From assembly GCA_963811895.1 (NCBI GenBank), contig CAWETE010000016.1, forward strand, positions 186,001 to 250,000: a DNA stretch of 64,000 nucleotides, given 5' to 3'. Shown piece by piece: positions 7,342-15,259 of this stretch. Source of the DNA: DASSUW01 sp963811895. Lineage in GTDB: Bacteria; Actinomycetota; Thermoleophilia; Solirubrobacterales; Solirubrobacteraceae. Both the position numbers and the translations under genes were made by a program. Each line of letters starts with the position of its first letter. Within the stretch, counting starts at the first letter, position 1. The notes under the pieces were generated by a model. It ran no database searches and had not been told where the DNA came from. It saw only the letters and a program-made list of their open reading frames with translations.

Positions 7342-8503
7342 AGCTCAGCACCAGCGCGGCCAGCGCGAGAGCGCTGCCGACGGCGAGCACCTCGGCCGCT
7401 CCCAGCGCCTCGCCGAGCGGGCCGGCCAGCACGTAGCCGATCGGCAGCAGCGCGAGCGAGCCCATCCAGTCGTAGGCCGTCACGCGCGAGAGCATGTGCG
7501 GCGGCACCCGCTGGGCGAGCGCGGTCTGCCACCAGACGTCGAACAGCGCGATGCCCGTCCCCGCCAGCACGAAGACCGGGAAGAGCACCGCGGCCGGCAG
7601 CCCGAGGGCGAACGCGCCGAACGCGGCCGGGAACGGCAGCGCGAGCAGCATCCCGGTGCGCATGGGATGCCGCGGGCGCCAGCGGAAGCCGATCAGGGCG
7701 CCCGCGATCGTGCCGGCTCCCATCGCCGAGGTGAGGATGCCGTAGACGGCGGCGGTGTCGTAGCTGTCGATCGAGACCGTGGGGCCGAGCGTCATCCACG
7801 GCCCGAAGCAGGTCAGCAGGCCGAACGAGAAGGCCGAGACGATGACCCAGATCCACGTGTGCGAGCGCACCTCCGTCCAGCCCTCGCGCAGCTCGGCCAG
7901 CACCGTCGTGCGCACCGGCGGCTCGCCGCGCTCGCGCGGCCGCAGCCGGATCAGGAACGCGGCCGACACGAGGAAGGTCGCGGCGTCGAACGCGAACGCC
8001 CACCCCGCGCCCACGCCCAGCACGAGCGCGGTGGCGAGCGCCGGCCCGACGAACTCGGCCACCGTCTCGAGCGTCCCGAGCGCGGCGCGGGCGGGCTGGA
8101 TCTCGGTCTCCGGCACGGTCTGCGGGACGAGCCCCGTGAGCGCGGGCCGGAAGAACGCCTCCGCGGTGCCGAAGCACGCCTCGATCACCGCGATGTGCCA
8201 GATCTCGATCGTCCCGGTGAAGATGAGGACGGCGAGCAGGGCGTGCAGGCCGAAGCGGATGAGGTCGGTGGTGACGACCACGAGGTGGCGCGGCAGCCGG
8301 TCCGCCCACACGCCGCCGATGAGCAGGAAGCCGACGAGCGGCACCGCGTGGCAGGCGAGCACGATCCCCACGTCGCTCGGCGTGCCGATCTGCGTCACGT
8401 AGATCGCGAGCGCGACGAACACCAGCCGGTCGCCGATCGTGCTGGCGCCCTGGCCGAAGAGCAGCAGCTGGAAGTTGCGGTGTCGGAACAGGCTCCGCAT
8501 CAC
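7295..8503 (-). CDS. MFS transporter (EntS/MFS_3-like exporter)
   Basis: A 402-residue polytopic protein with about 12 hydrophobic segments. It begins RSLFRHRNFQLLLFGQGAST and carries the MFS loop motif GGVWADRLPRHLVVVTTDL between helices 2 and 3, the pattern of MFS_3 efflux proteins such as enterobactin exporter-like and macrolide exporter-like transporters. The substrate is unknown. Start is GTG 8503 or ATG 8500. It diverges from the SnoaL-like gene with about 16 bp between starts, where both strands show a CAT(G/C)AT hexamer. Confidence 0.9.
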   Translation of the reverse strand: MMRSLFRHRNFQLLLFGQGASTIGDRLVFVALAIYVTQIGTPSDVGIVLACHAVPLVGFLLIGGVWADRLPRHLVVVTTDLIRFGLHALLAVLIFTGTIEIWHIAVIEACFGTAEAFFRPALTGLVPQTVPETEIQPARAALGTLETVAEFVGPALATALVLGVGAGWAFAFDAATFLVSAAFLIRLRPRERGEPPVRTTVLAELREGWTEVRSHTWIWVIVSAFSFGLLTCFGPWMTLGPTVSIDSYDTAAVYGILTSAMGAGTIAGALIGFRWRPRHPMRTGMLLALPFPAAFGAFALGLPAAVLFPVFVLAGTGIALFDVWWQTALAQRVPPHMLSRVTAYDWMGSLALLPIGYVLAGPLGEALGAAEVLAVGSALALAALVLSFTSREVRRLAAATSP

Positions 8504-8507
8504 CCGG

Positions 8508-8514
8508 CATGATG
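8508..8514. promoter_or_regulatory. putative overlapping divergent -10 elements (MFS / SnoaL-like)
   Basis: CATGAT (8508-8513, plus) lies exactly six bases before the GTG at 8520. CATCAT on the minus strand (8514-8509) lies five bases before the GTG at 8503. Neither gene has a convincing Shine-Dalgarno sequence. Confidence 0.35.
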
Positions 8515-8519
8515 GCTGC

Positions 8520-8987
8520 GTGCACGTGGACGAGCTGTTCGACGCCTGGGAGCGTGCGTGGTCGGGCCGCGACCCCGCCGCCTTCGAGCCGCTGTGCGCC
8601 GAGGAGTTCGCCTACGAGGACCCGCTGACGCCCGAGGCGCTGCACGGGGCGGGCGCGCTGGCCGCCCACGCCAGGGCGCTGTGGCAGGCCTTCCCCGACG
8701 CGCGGGTGAACTCCACCGGCGAGCGGCTGACCGACGGCCGCTACGCGTGCGCGCCGTGCAAGATCCTCGGCACGCACCAGGCCTCGATCGGCGGCCTCAC
8801 CCCGACCGGCCGCTTCGTCGTCGTCCACGCGATCGTCTACGCCGAGCTGCAGGAGGAGCGGCTGCTGCGCGCCCGCGCGTTCTTCGACGTCAACGGCGTC
8901 GCCACCGACCTCGGGCTGATGCCCAAGCACGGCACGGTCGGCGAGAAGGCGCTGCTGCTGCTGCGGGGCTTCGGACTGCGCGCCTAG
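8520..8987 (+). CDS. SnoaL-like polyketide cyclase/ester cyclase-fold protein
   Basis: A 155-residue protein of the NTF2-like SnoaL group. Features are LFDAWERAWSGRDPAAFEPL at the N-terminus, the YEDPLTPEALHG segment, ALWQAFPDARV, and the C-terminal VYAELQEERLLRARAFFDV strand pair. The fold binds small hydrophobic substrates; whether this one is catalytic is unknown. Start chosen at GTG 8520 because of the TA-type hexamer six bases upstream; GTG 8526 is possible. Its stop overlaps the convergent cupredoxin stop. Confidence 0.78.
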   Translation: MHVDELFDAWERAWSGRDPAAFEPLCAEEFAYEDPLTPEALHGAGALAAHARALWQAFPDARVNSTGERLTDGRYACAPCKILGTHQASIGGLTPTGRFVVVHAIVYAELQEERLLRARAFFDVNGVATDLGLMPKHGTVGEKALLLLRGFGLRA

Positions 8988-9358
8988 CGCTCCACGGTGA
9001 GCGTCCCGGTCATCCCGGGGTGCACCGTGCAGACGTACGGGATCTCGCCCGGCGCGTCGACCGTCGCGGTGAAGGTCTTGCCCTTGCCGAACAGCTCGGA
9101 CTCGAACTCGCCGCCGTCGGCGACCGCGTTGTGCTCGATCGTGTCCTCGTTGACCCAGCAGACCTGCTGGCCGACGCTCGCGGTGGCGTCCTTCGGGTCG
9201 AACTTGATGTCGACCATCTTGATCTCGAGGGCGCCGCTCGGGCAGGCCTCGGAGGACGCGCCCTCCTCGCCTCCGCCGCCTCCGTCGTCGCCGCCGCAGG
9301 CGGCGAGGCCGAGGATCAGAGCGCGAGAGGGAGCAGGCGTCGCATGCGAGCGCGACAT
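8984..9358 (-). CDS. cupredoxin (plastocyanin-like) lipoprotein with a probable frameshift in its signal peptide
   Basis: A secreted type-1 copper protein. The lipobox LGLAACGG precedes a Gly-rich linker and one cupredoxin domain. Copper ligands are visible: His in TIEHNAVADG, and Cys, His and Met in YVCTVHPGMTG. It probably acts as an extracytoplasmic electron carrier. The frame as it stands begins MSRSHATPAPSRALILGLAACGG, an unlikely signal. The next frame begins ATG at about 9344 as MRRLLPLAL then stops; one added base would give a perfect lipoprotein signal MRRLLPLAL-x-ILGLAACGG. A one-base deletion near 9316-9320 is therefore likely. It sits 4 bp after the EEP-family gene. Confidence 0.85.
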   Translation of the reverse strand: MSRSHATPAPSRALILGLAACGGDDGGGGGEEGASSEACPSGALEIKMVDIKFDPKDATASVGQQVCWVNEDTIEHNAVADGGEFESELFGKGKTFTATVDAPGEIPYVCTVHPGMTGTLTVER

Positions 9359-9362
9359 TCAA

Positions 9363-10013
9363 TCAGGCGAGCGTCACGGCCACCGGCGGATGGTCGGACA
9401 GGCGCCCGCGGTCGAGCCGCTCGCGCTTGCCCGCGGCGGGACGGCCGTCGCTGAACAGGTGGTCGACGTGGTTGCCGCCGAGGTGCACGAGACCGGGGAA
9501 CGCGGGCGGGCGCTTGAGGTTGATGTCGCCGCCGAAGATGAGCGGTGAGCCCCAGCTGCGCGCCGCGGCGATCGCCGCCTGCGTGTCGGCCAGCGCGAGC
9601 GCCTCGGGGTGGTTGTGCGAGTGGACGTTGACGATCCACCCGTCCGCGAGGCGGACGCCGTGCACCCATCGCGCCTCCGGCCGGCGGCGCAGCCGCTCGG
9701 CGCGGTGCTCGAGGATCTCCGCACCGCGGACGAGGATCGCGTTCGCCCCGCCGCCCCAGGACTTCAGGATGTCCGGGTTGCGGTCGGAGATCGCCTGCTG
9801 CAGCGGCAGCACCCAGTTGCGTGAGGTCAGCTGGGTCCGCTGCTGAGAAGCCGTCGCCTCGGCCAGCAGCGGCGGCCACCAAGGCGGCACCTCCTGCAAC
9901 AGCGCCGCGTCCCATTCCCAGCCGTCCAGGGCGGCGGCGAACTCGGTCAGGACCGACCGACCGCATGGCGGGACCGTGCGGCCGTGATAGAGGTTCCAGG
10001 TCAACACACGCAT
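9363..10013 (-). CDS. endonuclease/exonuclease/phosphatase (EEP) family protein
   Basis: A 216-residue protein with the metal-dependent EEP fold. Landmarks are MRVLTWNLYHGR at the start (catalytic Asn), LLQEVPPWWPP (metal-binding Glu), NVHSHNHP, FGGDINLKRPP (Asp and Asn) and the C-terminal LSDHPPVAVTL (His). Members cleave DNA, RNA or phosphoesters; the target is unknown. No signal peptide. The start codon is only 7 bp from that of argF on the opposite strand, so each promoter must lie in the other gene. Confidence 0.85.
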   Translation of the reverse strand: MRVLTWNLYHGRTVPPCGRSVLTEFAAALDGWEWDAALLQEVPPWWPPLLAEATASQQRTQLTSRNWVLPLQQAISDRNPDILKSWGGGANAILVRGAEILEHRAERLRRRPEARWVHGVRLADGWIVNVHSHNHPEALALADTQAAIAAARSWGSPLIFGGDINLKRPPAFPGLVHLGGNHVDHLFSDGRPAAGKRERLDRGRLSDHPPVAVTLA

Positions 10014-10020
10014 CGCACCT

Positions 10021-10893
10021 ATGCACTACCTCGACGGCACAGAGCTCACACCCGATCAGCTCGTCTCCCTGCTGGACCGCGCCCTTGCGCTCAAGAGCGC
10101 GCCTGCTTCCTCGCGCGCGCTCGAGGGCCGCACGGTGGCCCTGCTGTTCGAGAAGCCGTCGACCCGCACGCGCGTGTCGTTCGAGGCCGGGATCGTGGAG
10201 CTCGGCGGCCACCCGATGGTGCTGCGCGCGGGCGAGCTGCAGCTCACGCGCGGCGAGTCGCTGCGCGACACCGCGCTCGTCCTCTCGCGCCACGTCGCCG
10301 CGATCGGGGTCCGCACCGGCGACGAGGACCAGCTGCGCGGCCTGGCCGAGCACGCCACGGTGCCGGTGGTGAACATGCTCTCGCCGCTCCACCACCCGTG
10401 CCAGGCGCTCGCCGACCTGATGACCCTGCGCGAGGCGTTCGGATCGATCGAGGGCCGCGTGCTCACCTACGTCGGCGACGGCAACAACGTGGCGCGCTCG
10501 CTGGCGCTCGTCGGCGCTCGGGCCGGCGTCGAGGTGCGCGTCGCCGCGCCCGGCGGCTACCAGCTGGAGGCCGGGTCCGGGGCGAAGCTGTTCGCCGACC
10601 CGGCCGAGGCGGTGGCCGGCGCCGACGCCGTCTACGCCGACGTCTGGGTGTCGATGAGCGACGACGAGTCGACGGCCGCGCAGCGCCGGGAGGCACTCGC
10701 CCCCTACCGGCTCGACGAGGCGCTGCTCGACCGCGCCGGCCCGCAGGCGATCGCCCTGCACTGCCTGCCCGCGCACCCGGGCGAGGAGATCACCGAGGGC
10801 GTGCTCTACGGCGAGCGCCAGCGGATCTGGGACCAGGCCGAGAACCGCCGGCACGCCCAGAAGGCCCTGCTCGAGCTGCTGGTTTCGAGCTAG
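10021..10893 (+). CDS. argF: ornithine carbamoyltransferase
   Basis: A 290-residue enzyme making citrulline from ornithine and carbamoyl phosphate in arginine synthesis. The carbamoyl-phosphate loop STRTR is at residues 47-51 (FEKPSTRTRVSFEAG), HHPCQALADL follows in the middle, and HCLPAHPGEEI is the ornithine-binding segment. It is slightly shorter than the usual 305-330 residues. No other arginine gene is nearby. Starts at ATG 10021 with no Shine-Dalgarno sequence. Confidence 0.94.
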   Translation: MHYLDGTELTPDQLVSLLDRALALKSAPASSRALEGRTVALLFEKPSTRTRVSFEAGIVELGGHPMVLRAGELQLTRGESLRDTALVLSRHVAAIGVRTGDEDQLRGLAEHATVPVVNMLSPLHHPCQALADLMTLREAFGSIEGRVLTYVGDGNNVARSLALVGARAGVEVRVAAPGGYQLEAGSGAKLFADPAEAVAGADAVYADVWVSMSDDESTAAQRREALAPYRLDEALLDRAGPQAIALHCLPAHPGEEITEGVLYGERQRIWDQAENRRHAQKALLELLVSS

Positions 10894-10919
10894 GCGGCCG
10901 GGGTAGGGCAGTCGCCGCA

Positions 10920-11273
10920 ATGGTTCAAGGAAGGCGTAAGCGGCCCCTCAACGCGCTGGTCATCACGCGCGAGCGGATCCAGGAGGTGCTCGACGACGCC
11001 GTCGAGCGCGGCCGGATGACCCGCGACGACGCCACCGAGCTGTTCGCCGAGCTCGTCCGGCGCGGCACGGGCGGCATCGCCGCCGGCGCGCGCCGCGTCA
11101 CCGGACTCGGGCCGGCGTTCCCGATCAGCGACTACGAGGACCTGACCGCGGCGCAGGTGGCCGAGCAGCTCGACGGGCTGTCCGTCGACCAGCTTCGCCA
11201 GGTGCGCGACCACGAGCGCCGCAACGCGAACCGCAAGACCGTGCTGGCGGCGGTCGAGCGCAAGCTACCGTAG
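10920..11273 (+). CDS. unknown 117-aa helical protein (phasin-like coiled coil)
   Basis: A basic start (MVQGRRKRPLNALVITRERI) is followed by two heptad-like helices (QEVLDDAVERGRMTRDDATELFAELVRRG) that resemble phasin or polyhydroxyalkanoate-regulator coiled coils. A C-terminal three-helix segment is built around SDYEDLTAAQVAEQLDGL and VRDHERRNANRKTVLAAVERKL. There are no membrane segments or cysteines. It lies between argF and the RNA methyltransferase with short gaps. Function is unknown; the coiled-coil resemblance is only by pattern. Confidence 0.65.
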   Translation: MVQGRRKRPLNALVITRERIQEVLDDAVERGRMTRDDATELFAELVRRGTGGIAAGARRVTGLGPAFPISDYEDLTAAQVAEQLDGLSVDQLRQVRDHERRNANRKTVLAAVERKLP

Positions 11274-11277
11274 ACGG

Positions 11278-12633
11278 GTGCCCAGCACCGCTTCCCAGGT
11301 CCGCCCGTCGCGCGGCGACGAGCTCGAGCTCACGATCGATTCGCTCGCCCACGGCGGCAACGGCGTCGCCCGGCTCGAAGGCTACGTCGTGTTCGTCGCC
11401 GGAGCCGTCCCCGGCGACCGCGTCCGCGCCGTCGTCGGCAAGTCCAAGCGCGCCTACGCCGAGGCGCGGGCGGTCGAGATCCTCGAGCCCTCGCCCGACC
11501 GCATCGCGCCCGTCGCCGATCATCCCGGCGCGCCGTGGCAGGTGCTGCCGTACGAGCGCCAGCTCGAGGTCAAGGCGAGCCAGGTGCGGGAGGCGCTGGA
11601 GCGGATCGGCAAGCTCTCGGACTTCGAGCTGGAGCCGATCGTGCCCGCCGTCGAGCAGTGGCGCTACCGCAACAAGCTCGAGTACTCGTTCGGCACCGGC
11701 GAGGCCGGCGAGCTGGTGCTCGGCTTCCACGCCCCCGGGCGCTGGGACGAGATCGTGCCGATGGACGACTGCCTGCTCGCCTCCGAGCGCTCGAACGAGC
11801 TGCGCGAGCAGGTGCTGGGCTGGGCCCGCGCCGAGAACCTCGGCGCCTGGGACCGGCGCGAGCAGCGCGGCCTGCTGCGCAACCTCGTCATCCGCGAGGG
11901 CAGGCGCACCGGCGAGCTGCAGGTGCGGCTCGTCACCTCACCGGGCCAGATCGACACCGACTCGCTGATCGAGGCGGTGCGCTGCGACGGCCTGTTCTGG
12001 ACGCGGCAGGAGGCGATGGGCGAGACCACGGCGGGCGGCGAGACCGTGCTGCTGAACGGCACGCCCCAGCTGCGCGAGCGCATCCGCGGGCTCGACTTCC
12101 TGGTCAGCCCCGAGGCCTTCTTCCAGACCAACACCGAGATGGCCGAGCAGCTCTACGAGATCGCCGCCGAGTTCGCCCAGCTGCGCGGCCACGAGCGCGT
12201 CTTCGACCTCTATTGCGGCATCGGGACCATCGGCCTCACGCTGGCCGCGCGCGCCCGCGAGGTGGTCGGCGTCGAGATCGTCGAGCCGGCGGTGGCCGAC
12301 GCGATCGAGAACGCCCGCCTCAACGACGTCCTCAACGCCCGCTTCTACGCGGGTGACATCCGGCTCGCGATGCGCGATCTCGTCGAGCAGGCCGGCCGGC
12401 CGGACGTCGCGGTCGTCGACCCGCCGCGCGCCGGCCTGTCGCAGAAGGTCGTGCGCCGCATCATCGAGGCGCAGCCGTCGCGCATCGTCTACGTCTCCTG
12501 CAACCCGACCACGCTGGCGCCGAACGCCGCCCAGATGGTCGAGGCGGGCTACCGGCTCGTGCGCGTCCGGCCCGTGGACATGTTCCCGCAGACGCCGCAC
12601 ATCGAGTCCGTGGCGCTGCTCGAGCGGGCCTAG
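11278..12633 (+). CDS. TRAM-domain 23S rRNA/tRNA (uracil-5-)-methyltransferase, RumA/TrmA family
   Basis: A 451-residue SAM-dependent RNA m5U methyltransferase. The N-terminal TRAM domain (about residues 12-72: LTIDSLAHGGNGVARLEGYV) binds RNA. The C-terminal methyltransferase has FDLYCGIGTIGLTLA (SAM loop), VVDPPRAGL and the nucleophile motif YVSCNPTTLA. The cysteine cluster that RumA-type enzymes use for a 4Fe-4S centre, normally before the LxYxxQL segment, is missing: the equivalent region reads VADHPGAPWQVLPYERQL. Start GTG 11278 has TACCGT exactly six bases upstream and no Shine-Dalgarno, suggesting a leaderless message. The exact target uridine cannot be told. Confidence 0.88.
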   Translation: MPSTASQVRPSRGDELELTIDSLAHGGNGVARLEGYVVFVAGAVPGDRVRAVVGKSKRAYAEARAVEILEPSPDRIAPVADHPGAPWQVLPYERQLEVKASQVREALERIGKLSDFELEPIVPAVEQWRYRNKLEYSFGTGEAGELVLGFHAPGRWDEIVPMDDCLLASERSNELREQVLGWARAENLGAWDRREQRGLLRNLVIREGRRTGELQVRLVTSPGQIDTDSLIEAVRCDGLFWTRQEAMGETTAGGETVLLNGTPQLRERIRGLDFLVSPEAFFQTNTEMAEQLYEIAAEFAQLRGHERVFDLYCGIGTIGLTLAARAREVVGVEIVEPAVADAIENARLNDVLNARFYAGDIRLAMRDLVEQAGRPDVAVVDPPRAGLSQKVVRRIIEAQPSRIVYVSCNPTTLAPNAAQMVEAGYRLVRVRPVDMFPQTPHIESVALLERA

Positions 12634-12639
12634 ACCCGC

Positions 12640-13387
12640 TCAGGCGGCTTGCGCGAACGTCGGCTCGCCGAACGCGGCGAGGGCGCGGGCGACCTGCTCG
12701 TACGCCTGGACGCTCACGGCCATGCCGCAGTGCGAGGCGCGGATCTCGACGAGCTCGTCGGCGGCGCCGTCGAGGCAGGCGTGCCAGTCGACGATGCCGT
12801 CGGAGCGCGAGTAGACGGAGATGTAGCGGACGTCCAGCGGGAAGTCCTGCAGGAGGTCGTCGCGGAACGGCCCGCAGCACTCGCCGCGCAGGCAGCTCAT
12901 GCGGAACAGCCCGGGCACGCGACCGGTCCCGAGCGCGCCGACGACGCCGACCTGGAGCAGCACGAGCGGGTGGACGCGGAGCTGGCCGACGGTCGGCGCC
13001 CCGAGCCCGACGATGCCGGAGACGAGGTCGGGCCGGCGCGTCGCCACGACGCGCGCCAGCACGCCGCCGCGGCTCTGGCCGACGATCGCCACCTTGGAGC
13101 CGGTGCGCGCGACGAGCGCCTCGAGCCGCTCCTCGATCCGTTCGCAGGCGTCCTGCGAGCAGCCGACGTTGGCGCGTATGCCCGCGCGATGCGTCCAGTA
13201 GCCGTTGGCGCGCAGCCATTTGGCCATCGTGGCCAGCGTGCCGTCGCCGGCCATGAAGCCGGGGATGAGCAGCACCGGACGGCCCTCGCCGGGCGTCGAC
13301 CCCTACGCCGCGCCAGATCGGGCTGCGCAGGAGCTGGGCCGCCTCGAACCCGAGGCGGGACTCGCGCCAGAGAGGCGGGACGTGCAT
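12640..13387 (-). CDS. alpha/beta hydrolase (lipase-like), split by a one-base insertion
   Basis: The first 30-odd residues (MHVPPLWRESRLGFEAAQLL from ATG 13387) are in one frame, and the rest (LLIPGFMAGDGTLATMAKWL onward) is in another. Removing one base from the G-run read on the minus strand (C-run at about 13300-13303) joins them as RGVGSTPGEGRPVLLIPGF without any other change. The hydrolase has the oxyanion motif IPGFMAGDG, the nucleophile elbow VGQSRGGVLA (Ser) and a C-terminal His in ASHCGMAVS; SRSDGIVDWHAC holds the likely acid. Probably an intracellular esterase. TAATAC lies six bases before the ATG. Confidence 0.8.
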
Positions 13388-13399
13388 TCACTCGTATTA

Positions 13400-13434
13400 C
13401 CCCTTCGGGCGGACGGTGGCAACGTCCGAACGGG
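13400..13434. repeat. imperfect inverted repeat between divergent genes
   Basis: CGGACG (13410-13415) and CGTCCG (13423-13428) are perfect arms around a 7-base loop, extended imperfectly outward by CCCC (13400-13403) and GGGG (13431-13434). It lies between the starts of the hydrolase (13387) and the quinone oxidoreductase (13467) and could be an operator for either. Confidence 0.4.
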
Positions 13435-13466
13435 GAGGCTCGGCGACGGGGTAGCATCGCGGGCCG

Positions 13467-14405
13467 ATGCGCGCCGCGACGATTCGCGACGGCCAGATCG
13501 CCGTCGAAGAGCATCCGGACCCGAGCCCGCAGGCCGGCGAGCTCCTCGTGCGCGTGCGCGCCGCCGGCCTCAACGGCGCCGACATGATGCAGCTCGCGGG
13601 GCGCTATCCGGCGCCGCCCGGCGCCCCGCAGGACATCCCGGGGCTCGAGCTGGCCGGCGAGGTGGTCGCGACCGGCGACGGGGTCGAGCGCTTCGAGGAG
13701 GGCGACAGCGTGATGTCGATCGTGGCCGGCGGCGGGCAGGCCGAGCTGGCGCTGGTCAACGAGCGGATCGCGATGCCGGTGCCCGACGAGCTCGACTGGA
13801 TCGCGGCCGGCGGCACGCCCGAGGTCTTCTTCACCGCCCACGACGCCCTGTTCACGCAGGCGGGGCTGATGGTCGGCGAGCGGCTGCTCGTCCACGGCGC
13901 GGCCGGAGGCGTCGGCATGGCCGCCGTCCAGCTCGGCACGATGGCCGGCGCGCGCGTGACGGCGACGGTGCGCGACGAGCACTGCCGCGAGCAGGTGACC
14001 GCGCTCGGCGTGAACGCGATCGCGCCCGACGAGTTCGTCGACGCCGGGCCGTTCGACGTCATCCTCGAGCTCGTCGGCGCCCCGAACTGGCCGGGCAACC
14101 TCGACGCGCTCGCCATGCGCGGCCGCATCGTGGTGATCGGCGTCGGCGCCGGCGCCAAGACCGAGCTCGACCTGCGCGCCCTGATGTTCAAGCGGGCCCG
14201 GATCATGGCCTCCACCATGCGCGCGCGGCCGCTCGAGGAGAAGGCGATCGCCACGCGGCTGGTCGAGAAGGCCGTGCTACCCGGCTTCGTGTCGGGCGAT
14301 CTCGCGGTGCCGGTGGCGGCGACCTTCCCGCTCGACGAGGTCGCGGCCGCCTACGAGCGCTTCAAGGCCGGCGGCAAGCTCGGCAAGATCGTGCTCGAGA
14401 TGTGA
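13467..14405 (+). CDS. NAD(P)H:quinone oxidoreductase, zinc-free MDR family (PIG3/zeta-crystallin-like)
   Basis: A 312-residue medium-chain reductase. The N-terminal GroES-like domain has AAGLNGADMMQLAGRYP and DIPGLELAGEVVATGDGV; the Rossmann domain has LLVHGAAGGVGMAAVQLG. The catalytic and structural zinc cysteines of alcohol dehydrogenases are absent, which places it with quinone reductases. The C-terminus FPLDEVAAAYERFKAGGKLGKIVLEM is typical. Start ATG 13467 has TAGCAT nine bases upstream. The 3' end overlaps the convergent sigma-factor gene by 55 bp. Confidence 0.92.
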   Translation: MRAATIRDGQIAVEEHPDPSPQAGELLVRVRAAGLNGADMMQLAGRYPAPPGAPQDIPGLELAGEVVATGDGVERFEEGDSVMSIVAGGGQAELALVNERIAMPVPDELDWIAAGGTPEVFFTAHDALFTQAGLMVGERLLVHGAAGGVGMAAVQLGTMAGARVTATVRDEHCREQVTALGVNAIAPDEFVDAGPFDVILELVGAPNWPGNLDALAMRGRIVVIGVGAGAKTELDLRALMFKRARIMASTMRARPLEEKAIATRLVEKAVLPGFVSGDLAVPVAATFPLDEVAAAYERFKAGGKLGKIVLEM

Positions 14406-15229
14406 GCCAGCTTGTCGGGGTTGACGACGCCCCGGATCGCCCGCATCGCGTCGCCTGAGAACTCGAACGTCCACACCGCGATCAGGCGGCCGTCCTCGAA
14501 CGCGAACATGCCGGGCTCGCCGTTGATCTCCGCCACCTCCGCGGTGGCGCCCCGGCGCGCGCCCACGCGGGAGAACCCGGTGAGCAGCCGTGCCACGGCC
14601 TCGGCGCCCTGGATCGTGCGTCCGACGGCGGGCGCCTTCCCGCCGCCGTCGCCGTAGAACTCGACGTCGGCGGCCAGGAGCTCCACGAGCGGCTCGGTCT
14701 CGCCCTCCCCGATCGCCTTCACGAAGCGCCGCACCATCTCCTCGCGCTGCTCGCGCGAGGGCTCGAAGCGCGGCCTGCGCTCGTCGAGGTGGCGCCGCGC
14801 GCGGCTCGCCAGCTGGCGGCAGTTGTCCTCGCTCTTGCCGACGATCTCCGCGATCTCGTCGTAGCCGTAGTCGAACGCCTCGCGCAGGACGAACACCGCG
14901 CGCTCGACCGGGGTCAGGCTCTCGAGCAGCACGAGCACGGCCATCGACAGCGACTCGGCGCGGACGGCGGCGTCGGGCGCGGGGTCGGCGAGCACCGGCT
15001 CGGGCAGCCAGGTGCCGGTGTACTGCTCGCGCCGCACGCGCGCGGAGCGCAGGTGGTCGATCGCCAGGCGGGTGACGACGGTGCTCAGCCAGGCTCTCGG
15101 CGAGTCCACGTCGCCGGCCTCGTGCAACCGCACGAACGCCTCCTGGACGATGTCCTCGGCCTCGCTGAAGCTGCCGACCATGCGGTAGGCGATCGACAGC
15201 ATCAGCGGACGCAGATCCTCGGCTGTCAC
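14351..15229 (-). CDS. ECF41-group RNA polymerase sigma factor with SnoaL-like C-terminal domain (SigJ-like)
   Basis: A 292-residue extracytoplasmic-function sigma factor. Region 2 includes MLSIAYRMVGSFSEAEDIVQ and WLSTVVTRLAIDHLRSARVR. The linker carries WLPEP. Region 4 is LLESLTPVERAVFVLREAFD followed by YDEIAEIVGKSEDNCRQLASRARRHL. The SnoaL-like extension (about residues 170-285) contains FYGDGGGKAP and NPDKL, both hallmarks of ECF41, where the extension controls activity instead of a separate anti-sigma factor. Start is GTG 15229. Its first codons overlap the ECF41-type promoter of the divergent epimerase gene. Confidence 0.95.
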   Translation of the reverse strand: MTAEDLRPLMLSIAYRMVGSFSEAEDIVQEAFVRLHEAGDVDSPRAWLSTVVTRLAIDHLRSARVRREQYTGTWLPEPVLADPAPDAAVRAESLSMAVLVLLESLTPVERAVFVLREAFDYGYDEIAEIVGKSEDNCRQLASRARRHLDERRPRFEPSREQREEMVRRFVKAIGEGETEPLVELLAADVEFYGDGGGKAPAVGRTIQGAEAVARLLTGFSRVGARRGATAEVAEINGEPGMFAFEDGRLIAVWTFEFSGDAMRAIRGVVNPDKLAHISSTILPSLPPALKRS

Positions 15230-15250
15230 AGCGGCCGCACCTGCCTCGTC
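15224..15250 (+). promoter_or_regulatory. ECF41-type promoter of the epimerase gene
   Basis: TGTCACA (15224-15230), a 16-base spacer and CGTC (15247-15250) match the -35 and -10 motifs reported for ECF41 sigma factors. The target gene starts ten bases later at ATG 15260, so its message would be almost leaderless. The -35 box overlaps the sigma factor's own start codon on the other strand. Confidence 0.8.
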
Positions 15251-15259
15251 TTCGACTGC

